From Fimenecus sp900545625 (GTDB lineage: Bacteria; Bacillota; Clostridia; Oscillospirales; Acutalibacteraceae), in assembly GCA_963931525.1 (NCBI GenBank), contig OZ007023.1, positions 1,674,001 to 1,738,000 of the forward strand: a stretch of DNA of 64,000 bases. Direction: 5' to 3'. The position numbers were made by a program, and so were the translations under genes. The notes below the pieces were generated by a model. The model was not told where the DNA came from and searched no databases. It was given only the letters and a program-made list of their open reading frames with translations. This document shows positions 50,524 to 59,244 of this stretch, piece after piece. Positions within the stretch are counted from its first letter, which is position 1, and the number at the start of each line of letters is the position of its first letter.

Positions 50524-52371
50524 CTATTTCGCGGCATGAAGCGCGCGCACGGAATTGAGAATGGCGAGCACCATGACGCCGACATCCGCAAACACCGCAA
50601 GCCACATGCTCGCGAGCCCCAGCGCGCCGAGCACAAGCACTACTGCTTTTACCGCCAAAGAAAAAACGATATTTTCGCGCACAATGCGCATGGTCTTTCG
50701 CGAAATGCGAACCGCTCTCGCAAGTTTGGAGGGCTTGTCATCCATGAGCACAACATCCGCCGCCTCGATCGCGGCGTCGCTGCCAAGTGCCCCCATAGCA
50801 ATGCCGATGTCCGCGCGGGACAGCACCGGCGCATCATTGATGCCGTCGCCGGCAAAGGCAAGCGTGCCTTTTTCGGGTTTGCTTTGCAGCAGAGTTTCCA
50901 CGGCTCGCACCTTATCCTCGGGCATTAAACGGGCATGCACTTCATCAAGCCCCAAGGCCTGTCCGACCGCCTGTGCGACCTTTTCGTCATCGCCTGTAAG
51001 CATCACGGTGCGGCGAACACCGACCGATTTCAGCGAACGAATGGCGTCTGCGGCGTCCTCTTTGACTGTATCGGAGATCACGATATGCCCCATATACACG
51101 CCGTCCGCCGCAATATGCACGGTCGTGCCAGGCGCATGGCAGGGATGCCACTGCGCGCCGACGGTGTCCATAAGCTTGCCGTTGCCCGCAAGGATCGTTT
51201 TGCCGTCAATGACGGCTTCTATTCCTTGCCCTGCACGCTCATGGATCTCAGTAATGCGTCCCTTATCAATATGCCCGCCGTGCGCTTTGACGATGCATGC
51301 GGCGATCGGGTGACTTGAATACACCTCGGCGACTGCTGCAATGTCCAACAGTTCCTCCGGCGGGATCACATCGGAATGCACGGCAGAAACCGTGAACGTC
51401 CCTTTTGTAAGCGTACCGGTCTTGTCAAATACGACCGTATCGACGCCGGAGAGTGCTTCCAGATAATTGGCGCCTTTGATCAGCACGCCGATCTTAGACG
51501 CGGCGCCGATGCCGCCGAAGAACGACAACGGCACAGAGACCACCAACGCACACGGGCAGGAGATGACCAAAAACGTAAGCGCGCGCGAAAGCCATTCCGA
51601 GAAGGGCTGATCTGTAAACAGCGGCGGCAAGACCGCCAATAATACGGCAGCGATCACGACGCAAGGCGTATAAACGCGGGCAAAGCGCGTAATAAAGGCT
51701 TCGCTTTTTGCTTTCTTTTCGGAGGCGTTCTCCACAAGTTCCAAAATACGCGAGACCGTGCTTTCTGCAAACGGGCTTTTGACACGCGCTTCGATAACGC
51801 CGCTCAAATTCACAGAACCGCTGACTAAATCATCACTGACCGTTTTATCCAGCGGCAGAGATTCGCCCGTCAATGCTGCGGTATTCACGGATGTCGTACC
51901 CTTTGTAATGATGCAGTCCAACGGGATCTTCTCGCCCGGTTTGATGAGCAGTGTTTCGCCGACTTCCACTTCCTCAGGCGAGACGGTCACGGCTTCGCCG
52001 TCGCGCAGTACCGTGGCGCTGTCCGGACGAATATCCATAAGCGCCGCAATAGATTTACGGCTTTTCCCGACGGCAACGCTTTGGAACAGTTCGCCGACCT
52101 GGTAAAACAACATGACTGCAACGGCTTCGGCATACTCGTCGACAAAAAATGCACCGATCGTGGCGATCGACATCAAAAAGTTTTCGTCAAATACCTGCCC
52201 ATGCGCAATATTGCGCAGGGATTTCCAAAGCACATCCCAGCCGACAACGGCATACGGTACAAGAAAGACAAGCAGTTTCCATACGCCCTCCAGCGGCATC
52301 GCCCATGCTATGACCAGCAGAACGGCCGAAATAAGGATACGCGCAAGGCTGCGCTTTTGCTTTGTGCTCAT
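50524..52371 (-). CDS. cadA: Zn/Cd/Pb-type P1B ATPase without its own metal-binding domain
   Basis: 615 residues, shorter than CopA because it lacks the N-terminal HMA domain, which is encoded separately just upstream. Membrane region, actuator TGESLPLDK, SCPCALVVSVPLSFFGG, DKTGTLTKGTFTV, SSHPIAACIV and GDGINDAPVLSRADIGIAMGALGSDAAIEAADVVLMDD are complete. CPC with the following serine/valine context suits the ZntA/CadA group. Exports Zn, Cd or Pb. Third gene of the ArsR-controlled set, 12 bp after the HMA gene. Confidence 0.93.
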   Translation of the reverse strand: MSTKQKRSLARILISAVLLVIAWAMPLEGVWKLLVFLVPYAVVGWDVLWKSLRNIAHGQVFDENFLMSIATIGAFFVDEYAEAVAVMLFYQVGELFQSVAVGKSRKSIAALMDIRPDSATVLRDGEAVTVSPEEVEVGETLLIKPGEKIPLDCIITKGTTSVNTAALTGESLPLDKTVSDDLVSGSVNLSGVIEARVKSPFAESTVSRILELVENASEKKAKSEAFITRFARVYTPCVVIAAVLLAVLPPLFTDQPFSEWLSRALTFLVISCPCALVVSVPLSFFGGIGAASKIGVLIKGANYLEALSGVDTVVFDKTGTLTKGTFTVSAVHSDVIPPEELLDIAAVAEVYSSHPIAACIVKAHGGHIDKGRITEIHERAGQGIEAVIDGKTILAGNGKLMDTVGAQWHPCHAPGTTVHIAADGVYMGHIVISDTVKEDAADAIRSLKSVGVRRTVMLTGDDEKVAQAVGQALGLDEVHARLMPEDKVRAVETLLQSKPEKGTLAFAGDGINDAPVLSRADIGIAMGALGSDAAIEAADVVLMDDKPSKLARAVRISRKTMRIVRENIVFSLAVKAVVLVLGALGLASMWLAVFADVGVMVLAILNSVRALHAAK

Positions 52372-52383
52372 TCTAACCCTTCT

Positions 52384-52602
52384 TTACAGAATAATGCGGC
52401 AATCCGGCTCCACCTTGCGGCAGACCTTTGCGATTTTTTTCATCAAGTCGTCCGTAATGTCCCCTTCGGCTTCCACCGTGAGCTTTTGCATAAAAAAGCT
52501 GACGGAAGCGGACTTAACTTCATCCATTTTATTGATCGCCGTCTCCATTTTAGCTGCGCAGTTGGCGCAGTCGAGATCTTCCAAATTAAAAGTCTTTTTC
52601 AT
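52384..52602 (-). CDS. Stand-alone HMA metal-binding protein
   Basis: 72 residues from the ATG at 52602 (GAGGAGG site about 9 bp upstream). One heavy-metal-associated domain with LEDLDCANCAAKMETAINKM; the Asp before CxxC favours divalent Zn/Cd over Cu(I). Its start overlaps the end of the arsR-type gene by 17 bp. It probably delivers metal to the ATPase or acts as its detached N-terminal domain. Confidence 0.93.
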   Translation of the reverse strand: MKKTFNLEDLDCANCAAKMETAINKMDEVKSASVSFFMQKLTVEAEGDITDDLMKKIAKVCRKVEPDCRIIL

Positions 52603-52951
52603 AGGGGTGTTCCTCCTCTGTAATGTGTTCAAAGCCCTGCCCGATAATGGAACGGACATGGTCGTCTGCCAAAAAGTAGATCATGGTCTTGCCCTCACGG
52701 CGGCTATTGATCAAATGTGCGTCCTTGAGGACTTTGAGCTGGTGCGAGATCGCAGACTGCGTCATCCCTAAGAGCGCAGTGATCTCATGCACGCAAAGCT
52801 CCGCTTCAAACAGCGAAAACAAGATCTTCATGCGCGTTGTATCGCCGAAAATCTTAAACAAATCGGCAAGATCGCACAGCAGTTCATCCTGCGGCATACC
52901 GCCGCGAACCGTGTTGAGCGCATCCAGATGGTCATGTGCGGGTTTCTCCAT
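52586..52951 (-). CDS. ArsR/SmtB-family metal-sensing repressor
   Basis: 121 residues. Winged helix-turn-helix with DLFKIFGDTTRMKILFSLFEAELCVHEITALLGMTQSAISHQLKVLKDAHLINSRREGKTMIYFLADDHVRSIIGQGFEHITEE. The C-terminal helix has Asp/His/His/Glu (DDHVRSIIGQGFEHITEE), the alpha-5 zinc site of CzrA/SmtB. ELCVHE matches the alpha-3 CxC-type region with only one Cys. A zinc or cadmium sensor is likely. It controls the dyad-bearing promoter upstream and the HMA and ATPase genes. Confidence 0.93.
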   Translation of the reverse strand: MEKPAHDHLDALNTVRGGMPQDELLCDLADLFKIFGDTTRMKILFSLFEAELCVHEITALLGMTQSAISHQLKVLKDAHLINSRREGKTMIYFLADDHVRSIIGQGFEHITEEEHPYEKDF

Positions 52952-52967
52952 ATAATGAATCCCCTTT

Positions 52968-53015
52968 CATATGATTATTTATTCATATATTATCACTGTT
53001 CATATGAATTGTCAA
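52968..53015 (-). promoter_or_regulatory. Promoter and ArsR/CzrA-type operators of the cadA operon
   Basis: Minus strand TTGACA (53010-53015), 17-bp spacer, TAATAT (52987-52992). A dyad ATATGAATA...ATCATATG (52968-52988) resembles the czrO-type site. A second perfect palindrome TTCATATGAA (52999-53008) lies in the spacer. Confidence 0.82.
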
Positions 53016-53043
53016 TACTATGTTATGCATTTTTTCAAAAAAA

Positions 53044-53069
53044 TTGACCCGCCCAAAAGGGCGGGTCAA
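53044..53069 (-). terminator. Terminator of the GH2 mannosidase gene
   Basis: A perfect 11-bp stem TTGACCCGCCC / GGGCGGGTCAA with loop AAAA, followed on the minus strand by TTTTTTTGAAAAA, immediately after the stop. Confidence 0.92.
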
Positions 53070-53072
53070 CCT

Positions 53073-55631
53073 TTATTTCGGAATGCGCTGATAATAGATG
53101 AAGTTTCCGATACTCAATGGCTTTAAGAACACCCGAGCACGTGTAAAGGCATCCGAAAGGCGGCTTGCTCGCGGCACGACATCCCCTGCGCTGAACAGTT
53201 CCAGATCGTTTTTCACCTGTTCGGCTGTCACGCCGTCGCGCACTGGCTGCACAATACGCTTCGTCTCACCCGGCAGCAGGTCGAAGAAATTGTCGGAAAA
53301 CGGCAACAGGTTCGATTTGGAATGCACCTGTAAAAATCGCGTATAACGCTTGGCGGTCAGTTCGATTTGAGCCGCGCCGTCAGACACACGCACATGCATG
53401 TCCACCTGCGTTTTCGGCAGTGCCAAATTTTTTTCCTTATCAAACAGCACTGTTTTCCGCGCGAGCAGTGTTTCGCCGTCCATCAAATCTGCCACAAAAA
53501 CGGCACGCTTCAGATTGCCTTTTGCCGAAAGACGCGAAACAGGCAAATCGAACACGATCTCATTTTGCAGGGCGCCGACCGAAATGCTTTTCTTTTCGGA
53601 AGCGAACTGCTCCCCGTCAAAGCCCAAAAGCCGCCAGGAAAGCGTGGCACGGCGGTCTTGCCGCGTGTCGTTGAGCACAAACACGCGCAGCCTTTCCTTT
53701 GTATCCTCAACCGACACGGTGAACGGCGCGTTAAAATGACGAGCGGCGTATTGCAGCGCCTTATAGTTGCCGTAATAGTCCAGCCCCGCCCAACTGCATA
53801 CGGGCCAGCAGTCGTTAAACTGCCAATACATCGAGCCGTTGCAGCGTCCTTTGTTGCGGCGCCAATGCTCGGTGGCATCGCGCACACACTCCTCCTGGCA
53901 GATCTGCGAAAGATAGACGTAATCCGTAAAATGCTTCGGAAGCCGGAAGCGCGAAGCGATGTAAAACGCCATTTTCATATTGCCGCCGGCGCATTTCTGA
54001 TGCGAAAGGAACACTTCGCTGTTCAGGTCATAATCCGCAGGCGCGGCGTAGCGCGCGATCGTTTTTTGGTCGGGCAGGCTTTCAAAGCCGAATTCGCTGC
54101 AAAAGCGCGTCATGCGGCGGCGATAATAGGTCAGCGGCTGCAAGCCATGCCAAACCGCCCACAGATGCGTGTCGCCCACGCTGTCACGGTCCACACCCTG
54201 CAAATACCCTGTGCCGCAGGGACTGCCGGGGATATAAGGCGTTTGCGTATCCAAAGTTTCCAGCCATTCGGGCAGGATGTGGTAAAAGAATTTTTCCGCC
54301 CAATCTATGTATTTGCGGCGAGCCTGCCACGCGATGGACATCGTTTCGATCTCATTGTTCCCGTTCCAAAGCGCCAGGCACGCGTGGTGGCGCAGGCGGC
54401 GGACATTGTCGACGACCTCGCCGTGGATATTTTCCAAAAGCGCCTCGTCAAAGAACGGATAGCCCTGGCAAGCAAAACAGAAATCCTGCCAAATCAAAAT
54501 GCCGTCGCGGTCGCATTTGTCATAGAGCGCGTCGCGCTCGTAATACCCGCCGCCCCAAATGCGCAGCATATTGAAGTTGGAAAAGCGCATGGCAGCCATG
54601 TCATATTCCATGCGCGCATCCGTATAGCGCGTGGCAAAGCTGTCAGGCGGGATCCAGTTCGCGCCTTTGATAAACAGCGGTACGCCGTTGATGCGGAATT
54701 GGAAATTCTCGCCGAATTCGTCCTTCTCACGGTTCAGTTCGATCGTGCGAAGCCCGATTTTTTTTGTGACCGAATCCATCACCGCATCACCGCAAAGCAA
54801 TTCGAAGGTGACGGTATACAGCGGCTGCTGCGGCTTATCGGACAGGTCGCGCGTCCACCAAAGTTCGGGGTTTTCGATCTCAATGGTCAGGTGCACGCGG
54901 CCGGCGTCATCAAGCTCGCCGCAGGTCTCCGAAAGCAGCTCCCCGGCAGGCGTTAAAATGCGTAAAACATACGCAGGCGTGCCCGCGGAAAGACGTTCGA
55001 CCTCGCCGCATACGGACAGGCGTACCTTGCCGTCTTCGTGGCGCTGTTCGATCAAAAGATCCGTGATCCGCGCGCCCGAATACCCGAAAATCCCAATATC
55101 CCCGGAAATGCCGCTCGGCGGCAGGACAGGGCCCCAGTCCCAGCCGAAATGGCATTGCGGCTTACGGATATGGGGGATGCCGTCCATGCCGTTGCTGTTG
55201 CGCGGGCATTTTTCGACCTCCTGTTTTGCCTTTACATAATTTACAGGTGAATAAAACAGGATCCGAATGCGGTTTTCGCCCGCCTTTAGGGCGGATTTCA
55301 CATCAAAGGCATAGCGGCGGTGCGCGTTTTCCCCTTTGCCGACAAGCGTATCATTTACGAAAACATCACAGATCGTGTCAAGCGTTGCACATTGCAGCTC
55401 CACGCGGTCACAGTCGAGAAGCTCTGCGGGAACGGTAAAGGTACGCTCATATTCCCAATCCGTCTCGGCGACCCAATATACCTCATTTTCATTTAAGCCC
55501 ACAAACGGGTCAGGGATCTTTTCGGCGCGCAGCAAATCAAGATAGTTGCATCCCGGGACTTTGGCTGGGAGCCACTCTCCCTTTTGTGCTTCGCGGAATT
55601 TCCATTCCCCGTTTAACGAAATCTGCATCAT
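53073..55631 (-). CDS. GH2 beta-mannosidase, cytoplasmic
   Basis: 852 residues. N-terminal jelly-roll (LNGEWKFREAQKGEWLPAKVPGCNYLDLLRAEKIPDPFVGLNENEVYWVAETDWEYERTF) and an immunoglobulin-like domain precede a TIM barrel. It contains NMLRIWGGGYYERDALYDKCDRDGILIWQDFCFACQGYPF, the acid/base motif ALWNGNNEIE and the nucleophile motif FCSEFGFES. CHFGWDWGP is typical of beta-mannosidases. It removes terminal beta-1,4-mannose, for example the core mannose of N-glycans or mannan oligomers. No signal peptide. It lies 19 bp after a GT2 gene with no terminator between, so it may be the tail of the polysaccharide operon. Confidence 0.94.
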   Translation of the reverse strand: MMQISLNGEWKFREAQKGEWLPAKVPGCNYLDLLRAEKIPDPFVGLNENEVYWVAETDWEYERTFTVPAELLDCDRVELQCATLDTICDVFVNDTLVGKGENAHRRYAFDVKSALKAGENRIRILFYSPVNYVKAKQEVEKCPRNSNGMDGIPHIRKPQCHFGWDWGPVLPPSGISGDIGIFGYSGARITDLLIEQRHEDGKVRLSVCGEVERLSAGTPAYVLRILTPAGELLSETCGELDDAGRVHLTIEIENPELWWTRDLSDKPQQPLYTVTFELLCGDAVMDSVTKKIGLRTIELNREKDEFGENFQFRINGVPLFIKGANWIPPDSFATRYTDARMEYDMAAMRFSNFNMLRIWGGGYYERDALYDKCDRDGILIWQDFCFACQGYPFFDEALLENIHGEVVDNVRRLRHHACLALWNGNNEIETMSIAWQARRKYIDWAEKFFYHILPEWLETLDTQTPYIPGSPCGTGYLQGVDRDSVGDTHLWAVWHGLQPLTYYRRRMTRFCSEFGFESLPDQKTIARYAAPADYDLNSEVFLSHQKCAGGNMKMAFYIASRFRLPKHFTDYVYLSQICQEECVRDATEHWRRNKGRCNGSMYWQFNDCWPVCSWAGLDYYGNYKALQYAARHFNAPFTVSVEDTKERLRVFVLNDTRQDRRATLSWRLLGFDGEQFASEKKSISVGALQNEIVFDLPVSRLSAKGNLKRAVFVADLMDGETLLARKTVLFDKEKNLALPKTQVDMHVRVSDGAAQIELTAKRYTRFLQVHSKSNLLPFSDNFFDLLPGETKRIVQPVRDGVTAEQVKNDLELFSAGDVVPRASRLSDAFTRARVFLKPLSIGNFIYYQRIPK

Positions 55632-55650
55632 ACAAACCTCAAAACATTTT

Positions 55651-56643
55651 TTATTTCAAAAAAGAATTCAGCTTCAGAAGCAGCCGCAACACGACCGGAT
55701 TTCCAAGATACAGCAGACGGAACATCAGCCGCTCTTTCGAGGAGAGCCTTGCAAAATAAGGGTTTTGCATCGGCGCGGCGGTATATTGCAGCAAATTCTC
55801 CTTAAGTTTCTTGAGATAGGGTCCGGGCTTATTTGTAAAATGCAAAATTTCGCGCGCCGGCAGGAAAAAGCCATGATACGCGGCGATCCATTCTAACTGC
55901 GCGGCAAAAGTCTCCAGCGCGCCGATCTCACGGTAATGGGAAAAGATCATTTCGATTGCGCGAATACGGTTTGTAACCGTTTTTTCGGCGTCGCCGTTGC
56001 GCATGGTTGAATTGTCACGTAAAAAATAATTATACAGCGGCTCATCTCCAAGATACACAACCGTACGCATAGCAGCATCCAAATTGGTAAGCGCTATCAG
56101 ATCCTCATACCACCCGGTTTCGGGAAAAGAAAACTTTTGCTGTTGCAAAAACGCATGATCATATAACTTTGTGCAGGGAGACGGGTTGGACAGAATAATT
56201 TCCTTACAGGTATCTATGGAAAGGACGGTATCTGTTGGAAAGCGCTCCGGTATGGTGTATAACGTTTCTCCCGCCGTGTTAACCGCATGCAGCGTGAACA
56301 TAACAATTTGCGCTTTATATTTTTCAGCAGCAGCCAATGTCTTTTCGAGCAACTGCGGCTCAATTGTATCATCCGAATCCACAAAAAGGATATACGCCCC
56401 GGTTGCCGCACGCAATCCGGCGTTCCTGGCCGCGCCCTGACCTTCATTTTTTTGATGCAGGACACGTATACGCGCATCCTGCGAAGTAAATGCATCACAA
56501 AGCCGCCCGCTGCCGTCTGTTGAACCGTCATCCACCAAAATCAGTTCAAAATCGGATTCCGTCTGCTCTAAAACAGACGCAACACAGCCGCTCAAATATG
56601 TTTCTACGTTATAAACAGGAACAATAATGCTGACTTTACACAT
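55651..56643 (-). CDS. GT2-family glycosyltransferase
   Basis: 330 residues. GT-A core: KVSIIVPVYNVETYLSGCVASVLEQTESDFELILVDDGSTDGSGRLCD with DXD in YILFVDSDDTIEPQ. The C-terminal part is helical and basic. Transfers an activated sugar to a growing surface glycan; donor and acceptor unknown. Last glycosyltransferase of the minus-strand cluster, 24 bp after the Wzy-like gene. Confidence 0.9.
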   Translation of the reverse strand: MCKVSIIVPVYNVETYLSGCVASVLEQTESDFELILVDDGSTDGSGRLCDAFTSQDARIRVLHQKNEGQGAARNAGLRAATGAYILFVDSDDTIEPQLLEKTLAAAEKYKAQIVMFTLHAVNTAGETLYTIPERFPTDTVLSIDTCKEIILSNPSPCTKLYDHAFLQQQKFSFPETGWYEDLIALTNLDAAMRTVVYLGDEPLYNYFLRDNSTMRNGDAEKTVTNRIRAIEMIFSHYREIGALETFAAQLEWIAAYHGFFLPAREILHFTNKPGPYLKKLKENLLQYTAAPMQNPYFARLSSKERLMFRLLYLGNPVVLRLLLKLNSFLK

Positions 56644-56667
56644 AAAATGCTCCTTGACACACTGTCT

Positions 56668-58104
56668 CTATTCTGATGCAGACGATTGCGGCGACACCCG
56701 CAACAAACGTGTGAACAAGCCCAACATGCTCCAGAACATGAAAGTTGAAGCCGAATTGAGATACAGTACATCCAAAACGAACATGCATGAACAGGATAAA
56801 ACTACCAAACCTGAGAACAAGGTAATATAGTAAACCGATTTAATGTTTTGCTTGTCCCGCAAAAACCGTTTGATCAGCAGCCATGCAACGGAGCCGAAAA
56901 AGGCTAACAAAATACCGAGGCCAACGACACCCTGCCCCACTAAAACATCTAAAAACATGTTATGTGTGGAGTCGAATTCACCGGAATCGTTGTTAACCAT
57001 ATATGTGTCCGGCAGCTTGTCCAGCGCATATTGCTTAATATACCGCTGCGACACGCCAAAGATAGGAGAAGTTTTCCAAATCTCAATACCGCTTTCCCAA
57101 AGAGAAAATCTGCGATTGCTGATGTCCGTCTCCGTATCCGCCTGATCGCGTCCCGTAATCAGCGCAGGCGTATCCGCGTCTTCTTCGCCTGCGGCATCCC
57201 CCTGCTGTTCAATGATTTTTTCAATTGCAAAGTTATATCCTTTTTTAACGAGCTGCATGCTTTCAAAGCAAGCAACAGACACCGCAACAGCGAGGATCAT
57301 GCTGACGATGGCACGCAACGCCGGTTTTTGCAGCTTGCCTGCAAAAGAGTGTGTGTAAAACCGCATAAAGAGGAATACAGCCACACCCGCAATGATGCAG
57401 ACCATTCCCGTGCGTGAGTCACTGAGCATAATATAGCCGTATGAAAGAATGATGTTGATGATCATACCGGCTGAAAGCCAGCGTTTTTTTCGCAAAGGGC
57501 TGCAAAGAATGCCGAGCGAGAATACCACCGCAAGCGAAGTCATGGCGGAACCGTTGTTTGGATCGGAATAAACGCCCCACAACCGCCCCCAAACGAATCC
57601 GATAATATTTCCGTTGAAACTGAACGGCCCGAAGGTTCCGTAATTTGCAAGGAACATACCGATACCAATCAGATTCGCCAGGAAAATATAGCCAACAAAG
57701 ACCCCTGCCAGCACATTAAATTCCCGTTTAAGATCCGCCGGACTGCGGTCGCTGTCTGTCATATACAGAAGTCCGAATTGCAGTGTTGTCCAAGCAAAGG
57801 ACTGTATGCTTTCCAGAATCCCGTACTCTCGATTTAAAAAGGCAGATATTAACAAACTGACACAAAACAGGATCAGAAATACGCAAGCATAGCTTTTTAT
57901 GTACCTTTTAAAATGCAAGGCTCTGTTTATCAGCAGAACAGCGCCAAACGCAACCAGGAAATAGTTGAGCGCTGTAAGCGCCGCATGTTTTGCAAACAAA
58001 TTCGTAAAGGACAACAAAACCAAAAGCAAATAAAGTATCTTAAAAATCAACTCTGCCTTTGTAAACACAGAGTTCGACTTTTTGAGCAAAGAATTCATCA
58101 TCAC
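56668..58104 (-). CDS. O-antigen ligase/Wzy-type polysaccharide polymerase
   Basis: 478 residues with ten to twelve membrane helices and one large outside loop (about 300-370: EQQGDAAGEEDADTPALITGRDQADTETDISNRRFSLWESGIEIWKTSPIFGVSQRYI). The loop continues to FDSTHNMFLDVLVGQGVVGLGILLAFFGSVAWLL. The R...S/W...GI...G and HN..L pattern is that of the O-antigen ligase superfamily, which polymerises or ligates lipid-linked repeat units. Its start overlaps the preceding glycosyltransferase stop by 4 bp. Confidence 0.88.
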   Translation of the reverse strand: MMMNSLLKKSNSVFTKAELIFKILYLLLVLLSFTNLFAKHAALTALNYFLVAFGAVLLINRALHFKRYIKSYACVFLILFCVSLLISAFLNREYGILESIQSFAWTTLQFGLLYMTDSDRSPADLKREFNVLAGVFVGYIFLANLIGIGMFLANYGTFGPFSFNGNIIGFVWGRLWGVYSDPNNGSAMTSLAVVFSLGILCSPLRKKRWLSAGMIINIILSYGYIMLSDSRTGMVCIIAGVAVFLFMRFYTHSFAGKLQKPALRAIVSMILAVAVSVACFESMQLVKKGYNFAIEKIIEQQGDAAGEEDADTPALITGRDQADTETDISNRRFSLWESGIEIWKTSPIFGVSQRYIKQYALDKLPDTYMVNNDSGEFDSTHNMFLDVLVGQGVVGLGILLAFFGSVAWLLIKRFLRDKQNIKSVYYITLFSGLVVLSCSCMFVLDVLYLNSASTFMFWSMLGLFTRLLRVSPQSSASE

Positions 58105-59225
58105 ATGTCTCCCCCACAGAAAAATCGTAATATTTCAGCAGTTGTATCCGAAGCGTCATATCCCGCTGCGCGAACAGCATCAGCATACGACGCTCTATCT
58201 TTGTTTTCCGTAATACTGCTTTGAATTTGATCTGCCCACTCTTTAGCCGGTGCACGCAGAGACAAAAAACGTACAATATCCGTTACAGCAGTTTCTGAAG
58301 TGATTGTATCCGCCAAAACACACGGACATCCTGCCGCCTGCGCTTCTACCGCGCTGATCGGCAATCCCTCATATAAAGAAGGCATTACAAACACGTCAAA
58401 TGCTTGCAAGAGCTTGGGGAAATCGTCTCGGAAGCCTAAAAAGCGCACGTGATCTTGAATGCCTAATGTTTGCGCTTTTGCCTTAGCATCCTGCAGCATT
58501 TCACCCTCGCCGGCAAGCGCGAGAAGCGAATTTTGATGCAGCTTATGATATGCGGCGAACACATCCAAAAGGAAAAGCTGATTTTTGGCTTCACAAAAGC
58601 GGCCTGCATGTCCAAGAACGGTCATATTATCCGCCTTCAGCTCTTGGCGAATCTCTCTGCGGACGTCTTCGTTAAAGCGAAAGCGCTCGGTCTCGATCCC
58701 GTTTCGGATGATTTTGACATCAGAGGCATCGCCCTTAAACAGCCATTCTCCCGCCGCTTTTGAACAGGCAAAGCAGTAATCGGTGCTGCGCATAAGCGCA
58801 GGATGATTCAAACGATCCAAAAACAGATGAATCGGCCGAAACAGCGGCGAACTGTCAAAGGAAGTCCCGTGACTGTGGCATATGGTTTTAGCCGTCGTAT
58901 ATTTATGGGCAAGTACGATCGGTGCGCAGTTGCTAGCCGACGACAGATGATACCAAATGTAGTCGTATACATCACGGTGCGATTCATAAAATGCAATCAA
59001 TTCCCGGCGATTTTTAACCGGATTTACACCGCGGCGCGTAATATGAAACACTTGCCCGCCCGCTTGCTTGATCTCATCTTCGAAAACACATTTTGGACAA
59101 AATGTTAAAAAATCAAACGCTACGCGATCACGGTCTGTCCTGCGGAATAACTGCATAAGCATCATTTCGATTCCGCCTTTTGTCGGGGACATACCGATAA
59201 TCAGTACTTTAACCTGCTCTTTCAA
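58101..59225 (-). CDS. GT4-family (GT-B fold) glycosyltransferase
   Basis: 374 residues from a TTG at 59225 with a GAGGTG site. N-terminal VKVLIIGMSPTKGGIEMMLMQLF is the GT4 acceptor-domain opening. The C-terminal donor domain has VLGHAGRFCEAKNQLFLLDVFAAYH and the EX7E motif VMPSLYEGLPISAVEAQAAGCPCVLAD. A retaining transferase for a surface polysaccharide; donor unknown. Overlaps the polymerase start by 4 bp. Confidence 0.92.
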   Translation of the reverse strand: MKEQVKVLIIGMSPTKGGIEMMLMQLFRRTDRDRVAFDFLTFCPKCVFEDEIKQAGGQVFHITRRGVNPVKNRRELIAFYESHRDVYDYIWYHLSSASNCAPIVLAHKYTTAKTICHSHGTSFDSSPLFRPIHLFLDRLNHPALMRSTDYCFACSKAAGEWLFKGDASDVKIIRNGIETERFRFNEDVRREIRQELKADNMTVLGHAGRFCEAKNQLFLLDVFAAYHKLHQNSLLALAGEGEMLQDAKAKAQTLGIQDHVRFLGFRDDFPKLLQAFDVFVMPSLYEGLPISAVEAQAAGCPCVLADTITSETAVTDIVRFLSLRAPAKEWADQIQSSITENKDRASYADAVRAAGYDASDTTAEILRFFCGGDM

Positions 59226-59244
59226 GGTGACACCTCATTTATAT

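Noticed and set aside
53367..54956. 529-codon open frame opposite the GH2 gene
   Set aside because: It is the antisense of conserved beta-mannosidase sequence, Arg/Ala/His-rich and without a ribosome site; a shadow frame. The same applies to long antisense frames at 2724-3722, 37363-38436 and 61256-62506.
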